A stretch of DNA of 64,000 nt from contig CAJNDS010002087.1 in the NCBI GenBank assembly GCA_905221605.1, forward strand, positions 445,001 through 509,000. Direction: 5' to 3'. Origin of the DNA: Symbiodinium natans (lineage: Eukaryota; Sar; Dinophyceae; Suessiales; Symbiodiniaceae). Of the stretch, positions 55,798-64,000 are shown one piece after another (position 1 is the first letter of the stretch; each line of letters starts with the position of its first letter). Position numbers and translations under genes: made by a program. The notes below the pieces were generated by a model. That model had not been told where the DNA came from and ran no database searches. It saw only the letters and a program-made list of their open reading frames with translations.

Positions 55798-58052
55798 ATG
55801 GACGTGGACTACGATGCCTCCCAGCTGCATTGCATTCTGCTGCATTATGTGAGTCCTACGCCCATCTTCAGGAACTTCAGGTATGGTAGGGTACGAGCAC
55901 TTTCCAGATGCACATAAGCATGAGAACCGCAACAGCACTGCAACACCTTTTTCCCACCCTCCTCCACCGCACCTGTCAGAAAGCAGAAAAGCTGCCATCT
56001 TAAGCCAAGGACGAGGTTGCCGAGGAGGGTGCCCGCCCAGCCGGCCGAAGGATGAAGGGCCGTGGCGGTGAGGAGTCAGGGAGTTCGGGTTCGGGATTCA
56101 GCCATTCGAGGTTCGGGTGCCTGGGAACTTCGGAGAGGGACCAGGAGAGGCAAAACTGCAGCGCTTTGGCTTTAGAGCTTAGGGTTCGTTCACAGGGAGT
56201 GAATGCGTAGGAACCCTGCGCAGGAGGACGATAGGTATGCGGGCAAGGCCGGAAAGTTCGAGAGGCTCGACGACGACGATGACGAGACGGGGGCCGCGCG
56301 TTCCATCGAGGGCTGGGTTGTTATTGTGCCTTGGCGGATCCTGCAGATCCCCGTAGGCCGAGCTTGCTTCCGGCTTATGCGGAGCCCCCTTGAGCGCGTT
56401 GCAGCACACCTTGGTCACTGTTGCCACGCTATTGGTCTTCACCGAGGTGTCTGGCGTCCACGAGGAGGCACAGGAAGACGACATCTTCGAGGCCTTTTCG
56501 GAATACGGAGACATCAAGAAGCTTGGCGCGGAGTTTCTTGTGTCGGCAGCGGTGCTTTGCCAGATGTCCGGAGCAAGCTGGAGCAGAGCAATGACTGTTT
56601 ACTTGTAATCGAGCTATCGCCATGAACAGCTAACACGAAGTCGCTAAGTCAAAAAGGCATATACATACGTAGATATATATATATATAGGTACATTTTTGC
56701 CACCCCCTTGATACGCCAGCCAAAAGTATTGACCACCAAATCTAACACAGACTATCTAGTTAGTTTGAGTATGAACTAGTATCAGCGCCTAGGTAGGATA
56801 AGGGGGACCCTTAAAAGGGAACCCCTTGTTAACCCTCTTCTGGCTCTCTTAAACAAGGACCTTTCTCAGATGGTCTATAAACCCAAGGGTCCCCCTAATC
56901 CTATCCCCTATATCATGAATAGAGTTCGTAAAGTTCCTCTATCAAATGAACTCGGGGATCTGCACTCTTGCAGAATGCCCCTCTTCAGGCAATGGCAATA
57001 GCATATCATAATACATTACACCACGCTATGATGTTGCATTCTATAGGCCCAATTCTCCGAAAACTACACAACTCCAAGTTGACTGCTGACAACCCGGATC
57101 TGGAGCATTGCAAGGGCAGCGGTAGTTTGCCGTAAGTTGCGAAGCACAGCTACCGGCATGGTGCGAGATATAGATATAGATGCGAGAAACAGGGGGACAG
57201 AGACGGGGAGAGAGATGTGCTGGCTCTTGCGTTGTTCAGCCGAGCCGAGGAACTTGCACCTCAACTTGGATCGCCGCACAGGTGCGATGAAGCTCATGAT
57301 CTGTGTTTCAGGGCGGGGAGCTTTGAGTTGAAAGAAAGGCTTCGGGGTTCAGGGGGGCATTAGGTCAGCCTCTGGTTGCAGCACCCTGGATCCGGAATGG
57401 GCTGATGGAGCACTTCCCTAAAATCCCCGAAGCGGAAGCCGTACCAGGCTTCGTGAAGGGCTATGCTTTCATCGAGTATGAGAATAAGCAGGAAGCGGAT
57501 GCGGCCATCAAGGACCGCCTTTCTGCCTTATAACTTACAACTCTTTGGGCTTCTTTGTGCTTGAGGGCACCCCAAGCGGAGATATATCGCGAGGCTCCCT
57601 TACGTTCTCTTGTCTGATACAAGGCGCATGTGTTGAAGTCTCTTGAAACAAGCAGTAGTCGGAAGGCCAAAACAAGTCTTCAAGTTCCAGTGTTGGAAGA
57701 CCAAGCAGCAGAAACAACTTGGTGGCGATGCAAAAAAAGCGGCCTGCGCACTCTATTCTTGCAAGTTCCCTGCCAACAGTGAAGCACTGGTCGCTACGAC
57801 CCCGGGGAGAAACCTTCCTCTGCTGACGGACATATCTTGCGCAGATGGGACTGGGCATGGTCCCTGTAGGCTCTGAACCCCACCAAAGCCCAAGCAACCT
57901 GAGGCCATGGATGGAACCCTAAACCCTAAAGCCCTAAACCCTAAGAAAGCCCAAGCAACCTGCAGGCCATGGATGGCAACACGCTCTTGGAGCACAAACT
58001 GGACGTGAGCTGGGCCTTCTCGAAGCCGGGAAGCAAGAAGAAGCGCCGATAG
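55798..58052 (+). CDS. RBM8A/Y14 RNA-binding protein, copy 2
   Basis: Second copy, same exon plan: 55798-55848 (MDVDYDASQ, ends at a GTGAGT donor), 56010-about 56070, 56224-56325, 56447-56517, 57250-57281, 57448-57512 and 57966-58052. Protein sequence is almost identical to copy 1; visible changes include DDS to DAS in exon 1 and V to I before the last-but-one junction, with mostly synonymous or intronic differences elsewhere. Introns at 56518 and 57513 start GA, as in copy 1. Exon 1 here keeps phase 0 with exon 2, so this copy is the more likely intact gene. Its fourth intron holds an insertion of about 240 bp (56709-56951) absent from copy 1. Confidence 0.92.
56794..56903. mobile_element. 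110-bp inverted-repeat element specific to RBM8A copy 2
   Basis: Ends TAGGATAAGGGGGACCCTT and, inverted, TAGGATTAGGGGGACCCTT (18 of 19 identical). It sits within the stretch of intron 4 missing from copy 1, so insertion followed the gene duplication, or copy 1 lost it. Confidence 0.7.
57885..57980. repeat. Telomere tract between direct duplicates, copy 2
   Basis: Same arrangement as 55199-55321: direct repeats at 57885-57917 and 57946-57980 around a shorter CCCTAAA tract of about four units. Confidence 0.95.
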
Positions 58053-58087
58053 ACCGACCGCAACGGCGCAGGAGGGTTTAGGGTTTT

Positions 58088-60040
58088 GATAGGTAATTCG
58101 CCATGGTCTTTGGGCTTGGAGTCAGGATTTGCGGTGTACCGAGGCCCGCGCAGGGATTGTTCCCGGGATTTGGGCTGCGGGATATCTGTCAAGAGCGGTT
58201 GATTCCACACTGCACAAAAGGTCTCTCTCAGGCACCGCAACTCCACGAATGACTGAATCGCCTCGAGGCTTCCCAAAACGCAAGCATGCGAGACACAAGC
58301 CCCTGGAGTGGCAGGAGCCCTTCCTCCCAAGCCTTTTGAGAGGGGGCCCAGGAGTGAGCCGCGCCGCTTTTCACGAGGGTTTTGATCCGAGAAAGCAGAG
58401 GGGCTCTGCGATGAGGAGGGGCTGCGAGGGAGGGGTCCTTGAAATTTGTAGGATTGCAGGGCATCTGCCTACATGAAGAAGAACATGACCCAGCATCTCC
58501 CCTCTTATGAATTGCGGAGATTTCGCGCCACGCACAGGCATCCAGCACCACATGTTTTTGCTGTTAAGCATCCTGCCGGCACGCTTTGTAGTTTAAGAAT
58601 GAACCATGGTGCCGTAGAAATTGCCGGGTGCCAGTCGTAGTAGCCTGTGAACCCTCAGCTGTAGAGAAAGAACGAGTTGGACTTAACAGTTTGAGTGTCT
58701 AGCCATGCCGTTCTGTTCAGGGTTCGGGTTTCACTCTGCTCAGGGTTCGGGTTTTACGCCGCAAGGCGCACGGGGGGAGGGGGGGGGAGGGGGGGGGGGG
58801 TGGGGTGCTTACTTTTTGGTGTGGCTATGAAGTCTATAAACACCGATGGGTGCTTCACGTATCGTGCAGTTGAAGTTGCAGCCTGGATGTTCATGTGCAG
58901 CCGATTCTCTCGCATGGGAAGTTTCTGCCCGGTCCGCCAAGCAGTATTCGGCATTCTATCACGCAGAGTGAGGAAAAAGCGTCTGTGCTTGTGCTTGCAG
59001 GTATATGTCACACAAAGGTCAACACCCAACATGCATCCTGAAAGCCCAAGCCGGGGTTGATTTGGACGTCGCTGTTAGCTGCTAGCTGCTATGCGGCCCT
59101 AATCCTTCCACAGCTGTAGGAAGCATGTTTTTTGAGGGTGCCCCGTACGTAAATTCCGCGACATCCTTTTGAGAACCCCCCCTTTCCCGGGACCCATTTA
59201 TTTAGTTCGACACCTCCGCAGCAAATTACCTCAACATCCTTATGAGAACACCCCCGCCAGGACGGGTTTATAATCGCAAACCCACCTCAGCATCCCAGCT
59301 TGGCTAAGAAAAGTTGGGGGGGGGGGGGGGCATGCTGGGGACCCGCGATGATGCCGGTATGGTACCCTCATTGCCCTTTCTGTGAGGCAAAGAACAGGCA
59401 GCCGCTACTACCTAAGTTACTGGGCAACCGAGAATCAACATTAACCTTCTTAACCCATCCAAAGAGCTTCATATACAGTCGTTTTGCGAGTTGTTCAGCT
59501 TTTTTTTATCATTGACCATCGAAGACCCTACAGCATAGCTTTCGCATTCGACCATTTCAGGTTTACTCAATCTCTTCCAGTTCTTGCTCGGTCATTTGCG
59601 TCATTTGCATCATTGATCGGAACCGCTTTGCCCTAAAGACAGAAGCCCTACAACATGTTGCTGTTGTGAGCAAGCCTGATTAGAACCGCAATGATCACAA
59701 CTCATGAGTCGAGACACGCCCTGCGCACCAAAAGAACTCCAAGTTGACGGCCGCAACAAACTCCCCAGCGCAAGGAGGGGCCCTGGCCAGGATTTCTTGC
59801 ACTGCTGAACCTTAGACTTTTCACAGCTCCTCCCAAGGCTTCGCTCCTGTGAGGACTCGCTGCAGCACGTGCGCGAGGCACCACGCCGAAGCTTGCAGAG
59901 TTCAAGAAGGTTGACTTTCTTCGGGCGCCCCCATTTATGGGAACTCCCCGATGCCCTCATGCCCTCATGCCCTAAACCTGCAGCCTATATAAACCCTCAC
60001 CCCCCCCCCCCCCCCCCCCCCCCGCCTTAAGGTGCCCCCC
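58088..60040. other. Spacer with G/C homopolymers and a diverged tandem repeat
   Basis: No gene recognised. Poly(G) runs at 58772-58803 and 59315-59331, a tandem pair at about 59146-59275 (units of about 72 bp containing 'acatcctt.tgagaac.ccccc'), and poly(C) at 60000-60023. The segment 59838-59920 has weak exon-like codon use (CEDSLQHVREAPRRSLQSSR). Confidence 0.4.
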
Positions 60041-61138
60041 CGAACTCTCCAGGAGCAGCGGCGACTCTTCTCGGAGGTCTGGGGGAGTTGTTTGGGGGGA
60101 ATGATGTAGGGTTCAGGGTTTGAGGTTTGGGGTTTGGGGTGCGGCAGTCAAAAGACTGGTCATCCAGCTTTTGGTGAAAAAACAAAACTGCTTAAAGTAC
60201 TTGATGAGGCTGCGACATTACGATCTCGATGTGGTTGGGGGGGCGTGGGGGGCGGATCCTTTAACGTCGAAACCGCAATCCCTAAAACTTGCTTTTGCAA
60301 CTGAAGCCCTAAACCCTGAAACCTCCCTAAACCCTGCAACCCTGAACCCTGAAGGCCAACCACCCCCGCATCCCAAGCCCCCCCCCCCCCCTCAAGCCCA
60401 CCCCCCCAAACCCCCCCCCCCCAAGACCCCCCCCCCCCCCCCATCCCCCGCTCCCCCCCCAAGAATTGTGCCAGGCCCAGGAGGCTGTGGCCAAGTTGCG
60501 GGCTGACGTTCCGCGGCTCGCCGAGGTGGCTCCTCTTCGTTCTTAGTAGTAGGTTTACGTAGGGTTTCGGGTTTTAGGGTTTATAACGTTTAGGGTTTAG
60601 AATTCTTAAAGGGTGACCCAAGAGGGGATCCTGATTTTGAGAATATTCGCGCATGGGCCTGTCTAGCGAAGCCCGACCAGATGATCCCGCGGTGCTGAAA
60701 GAAGCGGTGTTTTTGGTACTGCGGACCAAAGTCTGATGCGATGAAGGCGAGGCAAGAGTGATTGACTCAGAAGAATTCAATGATGGAAGGGGATAGCATT
60801 GGTGAGAAGTAAGGCTCCTGTATTGTTTGAGTCCTAATTAGTTCGAGGTTGAAGATTCGGAGGTTTGGCTCGTGTTTTTGTGGCCGCGCTCTTGGGTTCA
60901 TAGGTTGTGGGAGACCATGCCACTTCTGAACATAAAGCGGGATGCGCCTTTCAACAAGCACAGCCTGCAAGCCCGCAAAAGGCACCGAGAAGATACGCGA
61001 ACACAACAACCCTCACATCCTACTCACGATACCAGCCTGTCAACACGAAGATTCGTGCGAACCATAATGCTCAGTGCGAGGTGGCAGCGCATCGGGTCCT
61101 CGATGGGGTGCAGAGGGTGCACGCCCTGACGATCTGGT
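60041..61138 (+). CDS. Unassigned exons, possibly one gene
   Basis: Three segments look coding: about 60044-60090 (TLQEQRRLFSEVWG), about 60478-60546 (AQEAVAKLRADVPRLAEVAP, LRS then stop) and about 60975-61138 (RRYANTTTLTSYSRYQPVNT, NHNAQCEVAAHRVLDGVQRV, HALTIW then stop). The first two are helical and may belong together; the third contains its own in-frame stop, or a donor at GTAATC (61137). No family recognised. Between them are poly(C) runs and short telomere-like words (60570-60600). Confidence 0.35.
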
Positions 61139-62139
61139 AATCTGGTGTTGATGGATGTGGGCTTGGGACTTCTTCTTTGCCCGGCTGGCTTTGTGTACCC
61201 CACGTGCACCGAGGGTGTGATGGGTTGCGGAGGGTCCTCCATCTTCCCAGCATGGAGGGGCGGGATCTTGGGAAACCCTTGCTCCCCCAATCGAAGCATC
61301 TCGAAACCCTGCATCACTTGGACCCAAATCGAGGCGGCTCCACCATCACCCCCTCCACCGAGGCGGCTCTGTTGGTAATTAGAATTGGCTTTTCCTTGGA
61401 TTAGACCAGCATGTTTGGGTCGAGGTCCGAAGTTTCAGACTCATCGCCCAGCCCAGCTCCGTCCTAGATCTGGGACCCTGAAGGAAGGCTCAGGCTCTAG
61501 ATTCCAACCTTTCCCTCCCGTTATTATTGAGGACTTCGGCTCATAGATCTAAAGGCTCTCAGAGCTGGGGGGGGGGGGGGGGGAGGGGGGAGGCGAAGAA
61601 AAGCTCAGGGAACCTTACCTGGAGCTCCATCTGTACATATTTGTTTATTTGTGTATTTATGTACATTTGTGTATATATATATATATATGTATCATACCAT
61701 ATATGTATGTATGTACGTCCGTATGTACGCAGGTATGTATGTATATATGTATGTACGTACGTATGTATGTATGTACATATGTACATATAAATATATAGAC
61801 ATATAAAAAATGACATAGAGAAAGGTTATTTGTATATATATATAATAACAATAATAATTATTATGATGATGATGATGATGATAATGCTAATAATAATGAT
61901 GCCCTCAACAAAGGAAGAAAAAACACTGTTAGGCTTCTTGAGCTTGTAGGTATAAGCCCCTCGACTGGCCTGACCCTACGACTTTCTGCAGTCCACCACC
62001 GGCCCCAGAGCCGATGGCAGACGTGAGCGAAAACGCGCGGTCCTCGGCAGGATTGAGGTGTGGTTGATGTAGTTCTGGTTCTCATGGGGTCCGCGAGGCG
62101 TTAGTTCAGCTGACACCCTCATTCAAGGATTCCTTCACC
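61139..62139. other. Spacer with microsatellites
   Basis: Contains a poly(G) run (61567-61592), (TA)n and (ATGT)n at 61660-61800, and (GAT/AAT)n at 61845-61905. A short frame at about 61975-62070 has weak codon bias. No gene assigned. Confidence 0.5.
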
Positions 62140-62160
62140 CCGAAACGAGTTTGGCTCAAG
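62140..62160 (+). other. Candidate relict spliced-leader sequence
   Basis: The 21 bases match the conserved dinoflagellate spliced leader (which ends TTTTGGCTCAAG) at 17 of 21 positions by my count, and the last 11 bases, TTTGGCTCAAG, match exactly. It lies 212 bp before the start codon of an intronless gene on the same strand. Such relics are known to mark genes re-inserted from trans-spliced mRNA. Confidence 0.6.
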
Positions 62161-62371
62161 CTGCAATAGCTAGTCGTGGTATGCTCGACCAGAACAGCCG
62201 AACATCGTCACACCCTCTAACTCAAGCCAACGGCTGCTTTAAGCCCAAAGACCCACTCACGATCTTCAAAGCTTTGGTTTTCAGTAGGATTTAAAGAATA
62301 TATAGCTTAGGATGGTACATGCTCACAAGGTCACCTAGATTAGAGTCTTCTGAAGACGTAAGTAAAGGGGC

Positions 62372-64000
62372 ATGTCCGGCTATGGCCCCGATGTCAGCGG
62401 CATCAACGGCGCCCTGGACTTTCGAGTCGCGCATGGGAAGAACTGGGCTGGTGGTGGCTGTCAGAAGCGTTCCCAGCCAGTGTTCATCCTTGTGCGGGAT
62501 GCTGGCAGTGGCGACGTTGACGGGGTGTACAAGCCCGCAAGCCGCCGCTGGCTGGACCATGACGTTTATGAGAATCGCTTCGGTGAGTGCATCCTCTCTC
62601 GCGAAGCGCACACCAACCCAAAGACTGGCCAGGTGAAGCATGGCTTTGTCCTGGGCCGTGGTGGCAGGCCCCTGTATGGTGTGAAGACGGAGCTTCTGGA
62701 GGTTCCTACCACAGGTTGGAAAGCCTTTGAAGGGCAAGAGCCCATCCCGGACATTCTCAAGTTCCCATCCTGGTCAGACTGCTGTCAGCATGGCGCCTGG
62801 TTTTTCCACCAGGAGGCGGAGAATGCTGCGAAGGGTGGCCATTGGAAAGTCGTGTTGATGATGGCGGATAGGGCCTTCGACTGCCACACACAAGCTCGGC
62901 CGAAGGGCCGCGGGGACATCCGGCAGGGGGGATCTGAGTGGTCCCAGCAGCTGTGTGACCTCCTGGGCACCCGGGCAGACGCACTGCTCCACCTGGGACA
63001 GTACAAGCGTGCCTTGATCGACGCTTGCTCTGCAGTGCACTTCGTGCCAGCCTTCGAGTTCAGCAAGGCCCGCGTCCGCGGCATCACTGCATGCCTGAAT
63101 CTCGGCGTGTCCGAGGCGCAGGCCAAGCTGCTGATGGACGAGATGTGCAAGCGCAGCGACCGGGAATTCCCTGGCGTTCAGGCCCTGGAACCCTTGGTGG
63201 ATGTTTTCCTTTCGCGTGCCAAGGAAGAGAAACTGCAGCCAGTCGCCCTCGAGGAAGAGGAAGATGATGACGAGCGCGTCTTCTACCGTGTCGTGGATCC
63301 TGAGGATTGCAAGCTCTATTCCTCCACCAGCTACACAAGCAAGGTGATCGGCCGGCGGGAGTACAACGATGTCTTGAGAGGGCAGTCCCTGCACAAGATG
63401 GGCGAGTGGCTAGAGCTACACGTTTCGGAGGAGTTTGATGATTCATCCGGGCACAGACGTGCGTACGTCCCGCTTTTCACGGACGAGCCTAAAGAGGAGC
63501 GCGAAGAGGTCCTGGAAAAGCTTTCCTCCAAGGACTATCCGCGACACAGCCGCTGGGAGCTTTTGGGGCTGAAGATCAAGCCGATTGGTCTCAAGCCCCC
63601 GGGAGATGCCGAAGTTCCCTTGGACTACAGCAAGTGGTCCGATCCGGATCCGCCGGAGAATCTGAAAGTTTGGCCATACATCTACAAGCACGGCCTCGCA
63701 GTCGCTTGCATGGTGCGCCGCGTCTCCGAGGAGGTTTTGGACAGCTTCGTTCGCTACCACTGGGTTACGGGCTGGAACCATGTCTTCTTGTACTTCGATG
63801 AGCCGGATGACCCAAGCATCCGCCATGCCAAGTCGCTGGAAGACTATGCCCGCAGCAAGAACATGGCAGGGGCAGGCTTGACAGTGCACCGCATGGATGA
63901 CGACTGGTGGGCAAAGGCGAAGGCGACAAGTCGCTTCTTCCTCCGACAGCAGAAGAACGACTTCTACGAAGGCGTGTGCAAAAGGCAGGAGCACGACCGG
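62372..64000 (+). CDS. GT92-like glycosyltransferase, intronless, 3' end beyond window
   Basis: An uninterrupted frame of 543 codons from ATG 62372 (MSGYGPDVSGINGALDFRVA), preceded in frame by TAA at 62363, to the window edge. The first 130 residues (VDGVYKP...GFVLGRGGRPLYG) resemble a small repeat or 'product-display' domain found in protist proteins. Residues about 205-265 (LLHLGQYKRALIDACSAVHF) are TPR-like. An acidic linker (EEEEDDDERVFYRVV) follows. From about residue 440 it reads YKHGLAVACMVRRVSEEVLD, SFVRYHWVTGWNHVFLYFDE, PDDPS, the start of the GT92/DUF23 fold (E..v.eWi.yH...G..h..lYdd). The enzyme probably transfers a sugar in the secretory pathway; donor and acceptor are unknown. 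The catalytic DxD lies beyond what can be seen. Confidence 0.8.
   Translation, partial: MSGYGPDVSGINGALDFRVAHGKNWAGGGCQKRSQPVFILVRDAGSGDVDGVYKPASRRWLDHDVYENRFGECILSREAHTNPKTGQVKHGFVLGRGGRPLYGVKTELLEVPTTGWKAFEGQEPIPDILKFPSWSDCCQHGAWFFHQEAENAAKGGHWKVVLMMADRAFDCHTQARPKGRGDIRQGGSEWSQQLCDLLGTRADALLHLGQYKRALIDACSAVHFVPAFEFSKARVRGITACLNLGVSEAQAKLLMDEMCKRSDREFPGVQALEPLVDVFLSRAKEEKLQPVALEEEEDDDERVFYRVVDPEDCKLYSSTSYTSKVIGRREYNDVLRGQSLHKMGEWLELHVSEEFDDSSGHRRAYVPLFTDEPKEEREEVLEKLSSKDYPRHSRWELLGLKIKPIGLKPPGDAEVPLDYSKWSDPDPPENLKVWPYIYKHGLAVACMVRRVSEEVLDSFVRYHWVTGWNHVFLYFDEPDDPSIRHAKSLEDYARSKNMAGAGLTVHRMDDDWWAKAKATSRFFLRQQKNDFYEGVCKRQEHDR

Noticed and set aside
62774-63994. Open frames of 206 and 183 codons on the - strand
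   Set aside because: They lie opposite the uninterrupted GT92-like frame, which has recognisable domain motifs; the - frames have none.

Overview
This window looks like nuclear DNA of a dinoflagellate, probably a photosynthetic one. Several independent signs agree. Short TTTAGGG/CCCTAAA (plant-type telomere) tracts are scattered through introns and spacers. Introns that can be resolved by protein homology mostly begin with GC or GA rather than GT, and almost all end AG|G. Every gene I can orient reads on the + strand. A pyruvate kinase carries a two-hydrophobic-segment leader like those of dinoflagellate plastid proteins. A spliced-leader-like relic lies upstream of the last gene. Family identities rest on my knowledge of conserved motifs, not on a search.

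Layout. 1-12.8 kb: mostly spacer and microsatellite, with one EF-hand exon (1035-1111) and a few unassigned exon candidates. 12.85-23.5 kb: an intron-rich MCM8 helicase gene of about 24 small exons, readable from a likely ATG through zinc finger, Walker A, Walker B, arginine finger and C-terminal region. 25.2-26.6 kb: an intronless pyruvate kinase without the usual C-terminal domain. 28.7-31.5 kb: exons of a coiled-coil protein. 33.5-39.0 kb: a GT4-type glycosyltransferase. 39.1-48.4 kb: a near-complete LINE retrotransposon flanked by a 12-bp direct repeat, with an unusual order of RNase H, AP-endonuclease, reverse transcriptase and C2H2 fingers. 48.9-52.6 kb: an ankyrin-repeat gene. 53.1-55.4 and 55.7-58.1 kb: two tandem copies of RBM8A/Y14, the exon-junction-complex RNA-binding protein. 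60.0-61.1 kb: unassigned exons. 62.37-64.0 kb: the intronless 5' part of a GT92-like glycosyltransferase gene that runs off the window.

The genes do not form one pathway. The shared theme is genome architecture: two intronless genes (pyruvate kinase and GT92-like, the second with a spliced-leader relic) that may be retrocopies sit among genes cut into 45-230 bp exons. The introns carry telomere-like tracts, short inverted-repeat elements with target duplications, and microsatellites. The most notable items are the permuted LINE, the spliced-leader relic, the telomere-repeat insertion flanked by a duplicated splice site in both RBM8A copies, and the TTGGGATGT inverted-repeat elements with 8-bp target duplications. 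Exon borders were placed by hand and should be checked against RNA.
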